A stretch of DNA of 64,000 bases from Pseudoalteromonas sp. P1-25 (GTDB taxonomy: Bacteria; Pseudomonadota; Gammaproteobacteria; Enterobacterales; Alteromonadaceae): NCBI RefSeq assembly GCF_001401805.1, contig NZ_LKDW01000006.1, positions 1 through 64,000 on the forward strand, given 5' to 3'. Under the pieces are notes generated by a model. The model did not search any database. It had not been told where the DNA came from and was given only the letters and a program-made list of their open reading frames with translations. Positions 38,563-49,438 of this stretch are shown here, one piece after another. Within the stretch, counting starts at the first letter, position 1, and every line of letters begins with the position of its first letter. The position numbers and the translations under genes are program-made.

Positions 38563-38576
38563 TTGATCCGTATCAA
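38563..38576. promoter_or_regulatory. Consensus FNR/Anr box
   Basis: TTGAT-CCGT-ATCAA matches the FNR consensus TTGAT-N4-ATCAA at all ten fixed positions and is palindromic. It lies about 140 bp upstream of the 141-aa membrane gene and about 225 bp from the repeat array. No strong -10 is seen at the class II distance. Confidence 0.65.
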
Positions 38577-38800
38577 ATAAACTTTCAAAACTTACTGAAA
38601 GTTCGATGCTGAGTATAACAAAGACAGTTTTCGGTTCAACAAAAAATATAAAGTTTTGCGTTAAGCTTTCGCTGCTATTTTGTTAACAAAAAATAACATA
38701 ATAAAAATAATAACTTAGTTTATAAATATTTTATATTTAGGAAGCTTGAGGAGTAGAGATAAGGGGGGATTAATGAAGTTAAAAATAAAGCCGCACAAAC

Positions 38801-38839
38801 AAAAACAGCCCAAATTCAGTCACCACCGAACTTGAGCCG
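38801..38839 (-). terminator. Stem-loop of repeat copy 1 (terminator-like)
   Basis: The arms 38806-38820 and 38825-38839 pair over 15 bp in minus-strand RNA (11 Watson-Crick, 4 G-U) around a 4-base loop, followed by TTTTTGTTTG. Several stem positions differ from the other copies but remain paired. Confidence 0.7.
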
Positions 38840-38912
38840 CCTTTCACACTGACAACATCTTCACACACATATAAAGATTCTTGGTTTACACTGCGTGGCA
38901 ATTGTAGGGAAT

Positions 38913-38951
38913 AAAAACAACTCAAAACCGGTCACCACCAACCTTGAGTTG
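38913..38951 (-). terminator. Stem-loop of repeat copy 2 (terminator-like)
   Basis: The arms 38918-38932 and 38937-38951 form a full 15-bp stem with G-U pairs on the minus strand, followed by TTTTTATT. Confidence 0.7.
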
Positions 38952-39025
38952 CCTTTCACACTGACAACATCTTCACACACAATATAAAGATTTTTGGTTT
39001 ACACTGCGTGGCAATTGTAGAGGAT

Positions 39026-39064
39026 AAAAACAACTCAAAACCGGTCACCACCGACCTTGAGTTG
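39026..39064 (-). terminator. Stem-loop of repeat copy 3 (terminator-like)
   Basis: The arms 39031-39045 and 39050-39064 form a 15-bp stem (three G-U pairs) with a GGUG loop on the minus strand, followed by TTTTTATCC. Confidence 0.7.
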
Positions 39065-39138
39065 CCTTTCACACTGACAACATCTTCACACACAATATAA
39101 AGATTTTTGGTTTACACTGCGTGGCAATTGTAGGGAAT

Positions 39139-39177
39139 AAAAACAACTCAAAACCGGTCACCACCGACCTTGAGTTG
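39139..39177 (-). terminator. Stem-loop of repeat copy 4 (terminator-like)
   Basis: The arms 39144-39158 and 39163-39177 form the same stem as copy 3, followed by TTTTTATTCCC. This copy is the first to be met by a minus-strand transcript. Confidence 0.7.
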
Positions 39178-39423
39178 CCTTTCACACTGACAACATCTTC
39201 ACACACAATATAAAGATTCTTTTAAGCGAGGCTAACTTCATGCCTCTAGCTTATGACGAGAGCCTTGCTCCGTGTCTATGGTTAAACTTTAGAGTGTTAG
39301 CTCCAATTTGACAAACGAGAAAAATAAACCTAATAGGTGAAAAAAACTAAACTATAGACCTTGGTCTAATACATTAAGCTTGTGTTTATTTAAAACATAA
39401 TCTGGGCACAAAATATACAGGTA

Positions 39424-39450
39424 CAAAAAAAGCGCCATAAGGCGCTTTTT
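39424..39450 (-). terminator. Rho-independent terminator after nqrM
   Basis: AAAAAAAGCGCC, an ATAA loop and GGCGCTTTTT. It closes the nqr-apbE-nqrM minus-strand cluster 17 bp past the nqrM stop. Confidence 0.85.
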
Positions 39451-39466
39451 GTCGTTAAGCTACTGC

Positions 39467-39679
39467 TTAAATAATTTGGTTTTCTTTCCAGGCTTGCTCT
39501 TTAGCCATACGCTTTTTACGCTTATCACAAGGATCGTCACAATCACAGGCTTTATCAATACCTACCGAGCCTAATCCACCGCAACTACTTGCCATAGATT
39601 TTCTTTGCACGATCATACCAACAGCCATAGCTATCACGATTAAAATTAATAAACCAAATGTAAGAAGAAAAAGTGACAT
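39467..39679 (-). CDS. nqrM: Na+-NQR maturation protein NqrM
   Basis: The protein has 70 residues: one N-terminal membrane helix (LLTFGLLILIVIAMAVGMIV) and a Cys motif SCGGLGSVGIDKACDCDDPC, the known NqrM signature. NqrM is needed to deliver or insert the iron centre of the NqrD/NqrE pair. It lies downstream of apbE, the usual place. Confidence 0.93.
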   Translation of the reverse strand: MSLFLLTFGLLILIVIAMAVGMIVQRKSMASSCGGLGSVGIDKACDCDDPCDKRKKRMAKEQAWKENQII

Positions 39680-39841
39680 TGCTTAGCCCCTATTGATCAG
39701 CAATAAATTATGCTCAAACATTGTTGAGCGACCGCTAAATTATACACCCAAAACCCACATAGATGCGAGAGAAGTCTATCTCAAAAAATCGAGTGAAATA
39801 TGCGTTTAGCACTAATAAAGTGTTAGCTAAACGCCATTATA

Positions 39842-40873
39842 TTACAAATAAGGTTTAAATGCAGTGCTCGCGTAAGTCACAATGCCTTTGTCTGATTTAG
39901 CCATTAAGTACACTGGTAAATCGTGCTTTTCAGCATATGCTTTAGCATCATCCATTCCCATAACCGTTAATGCCGTTGCTAAGCCATCTGCGGTCATTGC
40001 ACTAGGGTGTAATACAGTAACCGACACTAAGTCATGTTTGATGGGCATGCCTGTTACAGGGTCTATTAAATGGGTGTAGGTTTCGCCATCCATTTTATAA
40101 AAAATACGGTAGTCACCTGATGTTGCAATGCCATTCGTACCGGGCGTTAATACACGGTGAACTTTTCGCTCGCCTGGTGGCGCATCTGGCTGCTCTATCG
40201 CGATTTTCCAGTCTTGGTTATTTGGCTTTTCACCGCCAATGCGCAGCTCCCCACCTATTTCTACCATGTAGTTACTAATATTTTGACTTTCAAGTAATTG
40301 CGCTACTTTATCAATGCCATACCCTTTCGCTGTGGCCGAAAACGACAATTCTAAACCATCAACTGTTTTAGCAAGGCCCTGCTCAGTAAGGTTGAGTTTA
40401 TCTACACCAATTTTTTCAATCATTGCAGCAAGTGCTTCATCACTTGGGCGCTTAGTTGGTTTTTTATCAGGTCCAAAGCCCCATAAATCTATTAATGGGC
40501 CCATCGTTACATCAAGCGTTTTGGTCGACTTACCTAAACGAATCGACTCACTCACCACAGCCCTAAAATCTTCACTAATTGGCATAACCTGATTGGCGGG
40601 TAGTTTATTAAAGGTGTTAATTTCAGAGTCTGGAATATACGTAGACATAGACTGATTCACTGCTTTTAGCTCATCATCTATTTGCTGCTGTAACTTAGTG
40701 GCATCAATGTTTTCATCGTCGGCAAAGTATTTAATATGATAGGTAGTGCCCATCGTTTTGCCTTCTAAAAATACCTCCTGAGGTGTTTTATCAGCCCCAC
40801 AGCCAGAGATAAATAGCATTATAGTTAATAAAAAAATACTGATAACGCCTTGAGAACTGCTTACTCTGTTCAT
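39842..40873 (-). CDS. apbE: FAD:protein FMN transferase ApbE
   Basis: The protein has 343 residues from the ATG at 40873; a start at 40918 would add 15 residues ahead of the signal sequence. The lipobox LFISGCGADK predicts a periplasmic lipoprotein. ApbE motifs are present: EGKTMGTTYHIKYF at the start of the domain, ATAKGYGIDKVA near 195, GGELRIGGEKPNNQDWKIAIE, and THLIDPVTGMPIKHDLVSVTV with the Mg2+ region. It links FMN covalently to the Thr of the SGAT motifs in NqrB and NqrC, both encoded just upstream. Confidence 0.94.
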   Translation of the reverse strand: MNRVSSSQGVISIFLLTIMLFISGCGADKTPQEVFLEGKTMGTTYHIKYFADDENIDATKLQQQIDDELKAVNQSMSTYIPDSEINTFNKLPANQVMPISEDFRAVVSESIRLGKSTKTLDVTMGPLIDLWGFGPDKKPTKRPSDEALAAMIEKIGVDKLNLTEQGLAKTVDGLELSFSATAKGYGIDKVAQLLESQNISNYMVEIGGELRIGGEKPNNQDWKIAIEQPDAPPGERKVHRVLTPGTNGIATSGDYRIFYKMDGETYTHLIDPVTGMPIKHDLVSVTVLHPSAMTADGLATALTVMGMDDAKAYAEKHDLPVYLMAKSDKGIVTYASTAFKPYL

Positions 40874-40970
40874 TAAATTAGCCCATGTAAAATAAAATAA
40901 AAAAGCCCCGTAGCACAAAGTGCGACGAGGCCTGTATTTTAACCAAAACTAAGTTGTTTTGATATGGGTG

Positions 40971-42200
40971 TTAGCCACCGAAGTCATCTAGTAAGATGTT
41001 TTCGTCTTCTACACCTAGGTCTTTAAGCATGCCGATAACAGCCGCGTTCATCATTGGAGGACCACACATGTAGAACTCACAATCTTCTGGCGCTTCATGA
41101 TCTTTCAAGTAGTTTTCATAAAGTACGTTATGGATAAAGCCTGTGTAACCTTCCCAGTTATCTTCTGGTTGTGGATCAGACAATGCGGTATGCCATACAA
41201 AGTTATCGTTTTCAGCTGCTAAGCCGTCGAAATCTTCAACATAGAACATTTCACGCTCAGAACGTGCACCATACCAGAAACTAATCTTACGCTTAGAATT
41301 TAAACGCTTAAGTTGGTCAAAGATATGTGAACGCATTGGTGCCATACCTGCACCACCACCTACGAATACCATTTCAGCGTCAGTGTCTTTAGCGAAGAAC
41401 TCACCAAATGGACCTGAAATAGTAACCTTGTCGCCTTTTTTAAGTGACCAAATGTACGATGACATTTTACCACATGGTAGGCTTAGATTTCTTGGCGGCG
41501 GCGTAGCAATACGCACGTTAAGCATGATAATGCCTTCTTCTTCTGGGTAGTTAGCCATTGAGTATGCACGAATAGTTTCGTCGTCTACTTTTGACTCCAG
41601 GTCGAAGAAACCAAAGTGATTCCAGTCGCCACGATACTCTTCAGGAATATCGAAATCTGCGTATTTAACATGGTGAGCAGGCGCTTCGATTTGGATGTAA
41701 CCACCCGCACGGAAAGGCACTGATTCGCCATCTGGAATTTGTAGCTTAAGCTCTTTAATGAACGTTGCTTTGTTATCGTTAGAGATAACTTCACAATCCC
41801 ATTTTTTAACACCGAAAATTGACTCTTCAAGTTCAATTTCCATGTCGTTTTTAACATTTACCTGACACGCTAAACGACAGCCTTCACGGGCTTCACCTTT
41901 AGAAATGTGATCAAGTTCTGTTGGTAAAATATCGCCACCACCTTCTTTAATGTGTACACGACACTGACCACAAGAGCCACCGCCACCACATGCAGATGAT
42001 ACGAAAATACCTGATTCAGATAGCGCGCCTAAAAGCTTGCTACCTGCTGATGTTTTAATGGCTTTATCTGGATCGCCATTAATACCGATGATGATGTCAC
42101 CGCTTGCAACTAACTTAGATTTAGCACCAATGATAACTAAAACTAGTAGTACAACGATAGCGATGAAAACACCAACGCCTAAGAAAATCTCATAACTCAT
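40971..42200 (-). CDS. nqrF: Na+-translocating NADH:quinone reductase subunit F
   Basis: The protein has 409 residues. One N-terminal helix (about 4-26) anchors it. The 2Fe-2S cluster ligands are Cys71, Cys77, Cys80 ([13 protein letters not shown]) and Cys112. The FAD domain has [10 protein letters not shown], and the NADH domain has [17 protein letters not shown] and [14 protein letters not shown]. It accepts electrons from NADH and passes them to the membrane subunits. It is the last gene of nqrABCDEF. Confidence 0.97.
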   Translation of the reverse strand: MSYEIFLGVGVFIAIVVLLVLVIIGAKSKLVASGDIIIGINGDPDKAIKTSAGSKLLGALSESGIFVSSACGGGGSCGQCRVHIKEGGGDILPTELDHISKGEAREGCRLACQVNVKNDMEIELEESIFGVKKWDCEVISNDNKATFIKELKLQIPDGESVPFRAGGYIQIEAPAHHVKYADFDIPEEYRGDWNHFGFFDLESKVDDETIRAYSMANYPEEEGIIMLNVRIATPPPRNLSLPCGKMSSYIWSLKKGDKVTISGPFGEFFAKDTDAEMVFVGGGAGMAPMRSHIFDQLKRLNSKRKISFWYGARSEREMFYVEDFDGLAAENDNFVWHTALSDPQPEDNWEGYTGFIHNVLYENYLKDHEAPEDCEFYMCGPPMMNAAVIGMLKDLGVEDENILLDDFGG

Positions 42201-42218
42201 GATTTATCCTCGCTACCT

Positions 42219-42827
42219 TTACAGTGAAATACCAGAGAATGACATAAAGCCAAGACCCATTAAACCAACAGTGATGAAGGTAATACCTAAACCACGTAGG
42301 CCATCTGGCACGTCTGAATATTTCATTTTCTCACGGATACCTGCAAGCAATGTAATTGCAAGCGCCCAACCAACACCAGCGCCAACACCATAAACAACAG
42401 ACTCACCGAAGTTATAGTTACGCTCAACCATGAATGATACCGCACCAAAAATTGCACAGTTAACTGTGATTAGTGGTAAGAAGATACCTAATGCGTTGTA
42501 AAGTGCAGGGAAAAACTTATCTAATGCCATTTCCAAAATTTGCACTAGTGCTGCAATAACACCAATGAAAGTTAAGAAACGTAAAAAGCTAAGGTCTGCT
42601 TCAGGGTAACCAAGCCACTCTAATGCACCTGGTGCAAGTACGGCATGGTAAACCAAGTTATTTACTGGTACAGAGATACCTAGTACAACAATAACGGCTA
42701 CACCTAGGCCAATTGATGTAGTTACTTTTTTAGATACAGCTAAGAAAGTACACATACCTAGGAAGAAAGCTAAAGCTAAGTTTTCAATAAAAACCGCTTT
42801 TACAAATAAACTAATATAATGTTCCAC
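42219..42827 (-). CDS. nqrE: Na+-translocating NADH:quinone reductase subunit E
   Basis: The protein has 202 residues and six membrane helices. Characteristic segments are [18 protein letters not shown] and [20 protein letters not shown], each with a conserved Cys of the membrane iron centre shared with NqrD. It is inverted in topology relative to NqrD. Confidence 0.96.
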   Translation of the reverse strand: MEHYISLFVKAVFIENLALAFFLGMCTFLAVSKKVTTSIGLGVAVIVVLGISVPVNNLVYHAVLAPGALEWLGYPEADLSFLRFLTFIGVIAALVQILEMALDKFFPALYNALGIFLPLITVNCAIFGAVSFMVERNYNFGESVVYGVGAGVGWALAITLLAGIREKMKYSDVPDGLRGLGITFITVGLMGLGFMSFSGISL

Positions 42828-42837
42828 TGCTTGCCCC

Positions 42838-43470
42838 TTACGCTTTAGCTTCTACTTGGTCTTTCTTATAAGTACGAAGTACCCATATGAATAAACCAAT
42901 GATGAAGAATGCACTCGGTGGTAAAATCAATAGACCCATAGGTTGATACCAACCACCATCTTGTACTAATGGGATAATATCAACACCGAATAGTGTTCCC
43001 TTACCAAATAGCTCACGAATGAAACCAACAGTAAGTAATACCACTGAGTAGCCTAGACCATTACCAATGCCATCTAAAAATGACATAAGTGGTGGCGACT
43101 TCATTGCGTACGCTTCAGCACGACCCATAACAATACAGTTAGTAATAATTAGGCCAACGAATACAGAAAGCTCTTTTGCCGTAGCGTAAGAGAATGCTTG
43201 TAATACTTGGTCTACAACAATTACTAGTGAAGCAATGATCGTCATCTGTACGATAATACGTACTGATGAAGGTATGTGGTTACGAATGCTTGAAATGAAC
43301 AAGCTAGAAAACGCCGTTACTAATGTCAATGCAATTGACATGATTAAGGCATTTTTTAAGCTAGACGTTACCGCCAGAGCAGAACAAATACCAAGTACTT
43401 GTAATGCGATTGGGTTGTTAGCTAAAACCGGACCAAATAGGACCGATTTCATTTCTTTAGTATCAGCCAT
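42838..43470 (-). CDS. nqrD: Na+-translocating NADH:quinone reductase subunit D
   Basis: The protein has 210 residues and six membrane helices. [20 protein letters not shown] carries the first conserved Cys, and [19 protein letters not shown] the second; with NqrE they coordinate the intramembrane iron centre. Its ATG shares one base with the nqrC stop. Confidence 0.96.
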   Translation of the reverse strand: MADTKEMKSVLFGPVLANNPIALQVLGICSALAVTSSLKNALIMSIALTLVTAFSSLFISSIRNHIPSSVRIIVQMTIIASLVIVVDQVLQAFSYATAKELSVFVGLIITNCIVMGRAEAYAMKSPPLMSFLDGIGNGLGYSVVLLTVGFIRELFGKGTLFGVDIIPLVQDGGWYQPMGLLILPPSAFFIIGLFIWVLRTYKKDQVEAKA

Positions 43471-44222
43471 TATTTCAACGCTCCTTCACGTACCTTCGCA
43501 AGGAAAGGACCAAAGCCGTTTTCACCAGTCCAAAAGTCAACTGTGTGATCAACACCATTAGAAGTTAGTGTAGCACCTGATAAACCATCAATTTGATGTT
43601 CGTTGCTAGCACCGCTTTTCATAATGTTAATAGGTAACTCTTTACCTTGCCATTTAGCTGTCCATTGTGGGTTTTGAATTTCGCCACCCAGGCCTGGTGT
43701 TTCGCTATGCTTGTAGAAGTTGATGTTTTTAACTGTTTCGCCATCGCTTTCAAGCGCTAAGAAACCGTACATAACACCCCAAAGGCCGTAACCTTGGATA
43801 GGTAAAATGATTGCATCTGTAGAGCCATCTTCTTTTTTAGAGATGTAAACAGGTGAGTTTTTAGTCATACGCTGAATCCCAGCGATGTCCTTAATCCCTT
43901 CTGCTTTAAGTGCAAAACTTCTTTGTTGATCGAATTTCGTTTTTTCGAAATCAAATGAGTTAGGATCAGCACCTTCAACAAACTCGCCAGTGTCCATATC
44001 CACAACACGTGCTTCGATTTTGCCATCGAATGTGTCAGATACAGAACTTGCAATTTCAATATCAGCTGCTGCTAAGATATTACGTTGAATATCTTGAGTT
44101 TTATTAGCTTGCTGTAAAGGACGAAGCTGTACAGAAGCAAACGATACAATAATTGCACACACTAAACATAGTGCAACAACAACCGTTAACGTTTTGCCGA
44201 TTGATTCGTTATTACTAGACAT
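43470..44222 (-). CDS. nqrC: Na+-translocating NADH:quinone reductase subunit C
   Basis: The protein has 250 residues: one membrane helix (about 9-30) and a large periplasmic FMN-binding domain. The flavinylation motif is [13 protein letters not shown] near 220, with the acceptor Thr in [18 protein letters not shown] is also typical. It overlaps nqrB by 8 bp. Confidence 0.97.
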   Translation of the reverse strand: MSSNNESIGKTLTVVVALCLVCAIIVSFASVQLRPLQQANKTQDIQRNILAAADIEIASSVSDTFDGKIEARVVDMDTGEFVEGADPNSFDFEKTKFDQQRSFALKAEGIKDIAGIQRMTKNSPVYISKKEDGSTDAIILPIQGYGLWGVMYGFLALESDGETVKNINFYKHSETPGLGGEIQNPQWTAKWQGKELPINIMKSGASNEHQIDGLSGATLTSNGVDHTVDFWTGENGFGPFLAKVREGALK

Positions 44223-45417
44223 TACGTGCCAACCTCCGCTTGATATTAGCTTGCACTACAAAGTGATCGAACAGTGGAGCAAATAAGTTAGCAAATAAAA
44301 TTGCTAGCATCATGCCTTCTGGGAAAGCAGGGTTTACTACACGGATCATAACTACCATAAAGCCAATAAGCGCGCCGTATGCGAACTTACCTTTATCGGT
44401 AAATGCAGCTGATACAGGGTCAGTAGCCATAAAGAACATACCAAATGCAAAACCACCCAGTACTAAATGCCAATGCCAAGGCATTGCAAATACAGGGTTG
44501 CTCTCAGAGCCAATTGCATTTAATAAGAATGCAGTTGCCACCATACCTAGGAATACACCTAGTACAATGCGCCAAGAAGCGATGCGAACGTAAATTAAGA
44601 ATAAGCCACCAATAAGCACAGCAAGGGTAGATGTTTCACCTACAGAACCTTGAATGAAACCGTAAAACGCATTCCACCATAGCTCCATGTTGCTGTAATC
44701 AAGAGTGCCTACAAACGCTTGACCTAGCATAGTTGCACCAGAGAACGAGTCTACTGCAGTCCATACTGTGTCACCTGAAATTTGTGCAGGGTATGCGAAG
44801 AATAAAAACGCACGGCCCGCTAATGCAGGATTTAAGAAGTTACGCCCTGTACCACCAAAGATTTCTTTAGCAATAACCACACCAAACGTAATACCTAACG
44901 CCACTTGCCACAAAGGAATTGTCGCAGGCAAAATAAGTGCAAATAATACAGAGGTTACGAAGAAACCTTCGTTAACTTCATGCTTACGCACAGAAGCAAA
45001 TAGTACTTCCCAAAAACCACCTACTGCAAACGTAACGGCGTATATTGGTAAGAAGAAACATGCTCCGTAGAACATTTTAGCGCCCCAGCCCGACTCAGCA
45101 GTTAATTCACCACCAAATAACTGGAACACACCAACCTGCCAAGAGTTTGCTAGTTCAAAACCTTGTGCTAAAGCACCTGCGGCCTGGTGACCGATGTTGA
45201 ACATACCAAAAAACATAGCTGGGAACGTCGCCATCCACACTAAAATCATCATACGTTTTAGGTCGATATTATCGCGAACGTGAGTTGCGCCTTTATTTAC
45301 ATAACCTGGCGTATAAAAAATAGTCGCGGCTGCTTCATACAGGGCGTACCATTTTTCATGTTTACCACCTGGTTCAAAATGCGGCTCAATGTCTTCTAAA
45401 AATTTCTTTAAACCCAT
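44215..45417 (-). CDS. nqrB: Na+-translocating NADH:quinone reductase subunit B
   Basis: The protein has 400 residues and about ten membrane helices. It contains the covalent FMN site [12 protein letters not shown] near 230 and [20 protein letters not shown] before it. NqrB carries the Na+ channel and the quinone and riboflavin sites. Confidence 0.97.
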   Translation of the reverse strand: MGLKKFLEDIEPHFEPGGKHEKWYALYEAAATIFYTPGYVNKGATHVRDNIDLKRMMILVWMATFPAMFFGMFNIGHQAAGALAQGFELANSWQVGVFQLFGGELTAESGWGAKMFYGACFFLPIYAVTFAVGGFWEVLFASVRKHEVNEGFFVTSVLFALILPATIPLWQVALGITFGVVIAKEIFGGTGRNFLNPALAGRAFLFFAYPAQISGDTVWTAVDSFSGATMLGQAFVGTLDYSNMELWWNAFYGFIQGSVGETSTLAVLIGGLFLIYVRIASWRIVLGVFLGMVATAFLLNAIGSESNPVFAMPWHWHLVLGGFAFGMFFMATDPVSAAFTDKGKFAYGALIGFMVVMIRVVNPAFPEGMMLAILFANLFAPLFDHFVVQANIKRRLARNV

Positions 45418-45420
45418 CTC

Positions 45421-46779
<1,359 letters not shown>

Positions 46780-47074
46780 TTAACGGAAAGAAACTGAAAA
46801 ATCGTATCAACCACGTCGCCATTTGAGTTATCCAAGATATATCAAGGTACAAAAGAACAACTTGCTAGGAATATCAAACAAGCAACGCAGTAAAACTCCT
46901 CACATATTGCTCCGATTTTAACATCATTATGGACGACTATGCGAGTGTATTTATGAAAATTATACGACAGAAACGCTTATTTAGTTTTGTTAAGTGTTTT
47001 AAATAAAAATCAAGGTAGACCAAAGTGGTAGCCGAAGCACCTAAGGGCCACAAAATATTTAAAACACTAAAAGC

Positions 47075-47101
47075 AAAAAAGCCGCAATAAGCGACTTTTT
47101 T
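47075..47101 (-). terminator. Rho-independent terminator after fabV
   Basis: AAAAAAGCCGC, an AATAA loop and GCGACTTTTTT; the one plus-strand mismatch becomes G-U on the minus strand, which fits termination of fabV. Confidence 0.72.
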
Positions 47102-47119
47102 ATAATTACACAGTATGAT

Positions 47120-48313
47120 TTAGTCAATCATGTTTGCAATTGGCTTCACTGCATCTACATCTTGCTCATAGTCAACAGCGTCAATGCCAAAACCGAATAA
47201 ACGTAAAAATTCGTTATGATAGCCCACGTAATCAGTTAGCTCATCAATTGAGCTCGTATCTACTTTATCCCAAACAGCTTGCACACGCGCTTGTACATCG
47301 TCTTCTAGCTCTTTGTAGTTTTGGAATAAGTGACCGCCCTCGTCAAAGCGTGGGTTTTCACCGTATAAGTTTTCGCTAAATAAAGCATGAATCTGCTCAA
47401 TAGTGCCCTCATAGGTGCCATCGGCTTTCATTACTTTAAATAAAGCAGAGATATATAGCGGCATAATAGGAATTGCAGAGCTTGCCTGAGTGACAACCGC
47501 ATTTAAAGACGATACATAGGCTTGACCATTTAAATCCTTTGTTGATTCTTTAATTGCAGCCGTTGCACGGTCTAAATCTTCTTTTGCTTTACCTATTGTT
47601 GCGTGTCCGTAGATTGGCCACGTTAACTCTTTACCTATATATGTATACGCAGTGGTTTTAAAGTTATCGGCTAATACATCGGCTTCTTTTAATGCATCAA
47701 TCCACATTTCCCAATCTTCACCGCCCATCACTTTAATGGTGTTGTCGATGTCATCTTGGCTTGCGGCTTCAACTGTTACTTCGTCAATTACACGCTTTGA
47801 TGTATTTAAGTTTTTAGTGGTAACGCCATTGCCAATTGGCTTAAGTGTTGATGAATACACTTCACCTGTATTGGGATCAGTACGACGAGGTGATGCTAAG
47901 CTGTAAATAATACAGTCTACTTTGCCTAAATCTGCTTTGATTGTCTCAATTGCCTTTTGCTTAATTTCGTTAGAAAACGCATCGCCATTAATATTTTTTG
48001 ACCAAAGCCCAGCTTCATCTGCAGCGTCTTGAAATGCTGCTGTATTGTACCAACCAGCAGAACCCGTTTTACGCTCTGTACCTTCTTTCTCAAAGAAAAT
48101 ACCCAATGTTTTAGCACCACCACCAAAAGCTGCCGTAATACGAGACGCTAAACCGTAGCCAGTAGATGCACCAATTACGAGTACATTTTTAGGCGCATCT
48201 TTTAATTTGCCTTGTTGTTTTACATAGTTAATTTGTTCTTGAACATGCTCTGCACAGCCTACAGGGTGTGCGTTAGTACAAATAAATCCACGAATTTTAG
48301 GCTTAATGACCAT
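47120..48313 (-). CDS. fabV: trans-2-enoyl-ACP/CoA reductase FabV
   Basis: The protein has 397 residues. It starts MVIKPKIRGFICTNAHPVGC, as in other FabV. The NADH-binding motif is VLVIGASTGYGLASRIT, and catalytic Tyr and Lys belong to the Y-x8-K pattern near TAYTYIGKELTWPIYGHATIGKA. It carries out the last reduction step of fatty acid elongation and resists triclosan. It is monocistronic. Confidence 0.96.
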   Translation of the reverse strand: MVIKPKIRGFICTNAHPVGCAEHVQEQINYVKQQGKLKDAPKNVLVIGASTGYGLASRITAAFGGGAKTLGIFFEKEGTERKTGSAGWYNTAAFQDAADEAGLWSKNINGDAFSNEIKQKAIETIKADLGKVDCIIYSLASPRRTDPNTGEVYSSTLKPIGNGVTTKNLNTSKRVIDEVTVEAASQDDIDNTIKVMGGEDWEMWIDALKEADVLADNFKTTAYTYIGKELTWPIYGHATIGKAKEDLDRATAAIKESTKDLNGQAYVSSLNAVVTQASSAIPIMPLYISALFKVMKADGTYEGTIEQIHALFSENLYGENPRFDEGGHLFQNYKELEDDVQARVQAVWDKVDTSSIDELTDYVGYHNEFLRLFGFGIDAVDYEQDVDAVKPIANMID

Positions 48314-48417
48314 TGATCATCCTATATCTTTTGCAATAAAAATTAGCGCTAGTTTAAAGGCTAATACTAAAAACACTGATCTGATCAGTTAAACACCGAT
48401 CAAATACCCTATTTATA

Positions 48418-48729
48418 TTAATGAAGCTTTGAGCCACCTAAACAATCAGGTGAGTCTGGCGCTTCGCCGCCTTGCTCTGTAAATTCATCAGGCGTGTAAG
48501 TATGAATAGCTAATGCGTGTATATGATTTGCTAATTCATCTTTTAGTACTTCGTTAATTTGGCGGTGACGCTGCAGTAAACGTTTACCCGCAAACTCTTC
48601 GCTCACTACAATCACTTTAAAATGCGACTCAGTGCCGGCGCTGTGCATATGGCTTTCGTTAATTACGTTTAAATGCTTACAGGCAATCGCACTACTAAGC
48701 TTGTCTTGGATTTGTTGTTGCATTGACAT
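48418..48729 (-). CDS. bolA: BolA family protein
   Basis: The protein has 103 residues from the ATG at 48729; an in-frame ATG at 48750 is the alternative and both lack a strong Shine-Dalgarno. The BolA core is present: [45 protein letters not shown], and [14 protein letters not shown]. BolA works with monothiol glutaredoxins in iron sensing and Fe-S delivery and affects cell shape. In E. coli bolA neighbours yajG and ampG, a link kept here within 4 kb. Confidence 0.93.
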   Translation of the reverse strand: MSMQQQIQDKLSSAIACKHLNVINESHMHSAGTESHFKVIVVSEEFAGKRLLQRHRQINEVLKDELANHIHALAIHTYTPDEFTEQGGEAPDSPDCLGGSKLH

Positions 48730-48784
48730 TAAAACACCATATTTAGTCACTAATTTGTGCAGCTACTATAACAAGTTAATTTAA

Positions 48785-49396
48785 CTAACTAAATTGCTTT
48801 TGTTTAATGTGCTCAATAAATCGGTACGTTAAGCTAATGCGTGGGTGCGCAAGGGTTGTTTGTTTAGGTATTGCGTGCTGGTAGTCGCGCTGACTATGCC
48901 CGCTCATCACTAAGCAACTGCCACTTTGTAATTTTAAGTCGGTGACTTTATTCGTGGCCTTTTGTTTTAACTTGAGTACGCGCTCAGCACCGAGCGATAT
49001 ACATACTATGGTAGGCTCTGGGCCGAGTTCTATTTCATCATCACTGTGCCAGCCCATAGTATCGTTACCATCACGATAGTAATTGACTAATAGCGAATTA
49101 AGCGGCTTGTTTAAATGTCGCTCTAAACGTTTGCGCATCGCTAAAAGTACATCATCCCACGGCTCTACTAATTGTTTACTGTGTGAGTAGCCACATTCAA
49201 TATTTAAATCACTCATAAAGCATTGCAAGCGTGGTATGGGTCCAGTTCTGCCATACACAGTGACATTAGGCTGCTGCCAGTTAAGGTTTTTTTGTAAATA
49301 ATAGAATAAATCGAGGCTTTTTTGCGCACTAAGCGCCTTACTTTGATAAGAAAAGCCGTTTGGTAACTGTTGGGGGTTGGCGTTTTGCCGTTGCAT
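48785..49396 (-). CDS. AlkB-like 2-oxoglutarate/Fe(II) dioxygenase
   Basis: The protein has 203 residues. The iron ligands are His117 and Asp119 (GWHSDDE) and His174 (YQHAIPK); 2-oxoglutarate is held by Arg186 (PRISLTYRF). NYYRDGNDTMGWHSDDE is close to the AlkB/ALKBH2-3 type that removes methyl groups from 1-methyladenine and 3-methylcytosine in DNA. It is divergent from rlmG with a 42-bp gap. Confidence 0.9.
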   Translation of the reverse strand: MQRQNANPQQLPNGFSYQSKALSAQKSLDLFYYLQKNLNWQQPNVTVYGRTGPIPRLQCFMSDLNIECGYSHSKQLVEPWDDVLLAMRKRLERHLNKPLNSLLVNYYRDGNDTMGWHSDDEIELGPEPTIVCISLGAERVLKLKQKATNKVTDLKLQSGSCLVMSGHSQRDYQHAIPKQTTLAHPRISLTYRFIEHIKQKQFS

Positions 49397-49438
49397 GTTA
49401 GAATTTACCTACATTAGATTTCTGATCAACAAACCATT

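Larger units (their letters stand above)
38801..39220 (-). repeat. Tandem array of four 112-113 bp units with structured stem-loops
   Basis: Units start near 38801, 38913, 39026 and 39139, with periods 112, 113 and 113 bp; the fourth lacks about 30 bp at its right end. Copies 2-4 are nearly identical, and copy 1 is diverged at the stem. Read on the minus strand each unit has a GTGTGTGAAGATGTTGTCAG stretch, GTGTGAAAGG, then a 15-bp stem with a GGTG tetraloop and TTTTT; a linker with ACAATTGCCACGCAGTG joins units. No reading frame spans it. The flanks (38423-38800 and 39221-39423) are AT-rich and hold only the FNR box and one small hairpin (39225-39251). It may be a terminator row or a multicopy small-RNA locus. 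Confidence 0.85.

Noticed and set aside
38801-39220. CRISPR array
   Set aside because: Units of 112-113 bp are almost identical over their whole length, with no variable spacers, and no cas genes are near.
44312-45070. Plus-strand frames of 93 and 100 codons opposite nqrB
   Set aside because: They are shadows of the highly conserved nqrB frame.
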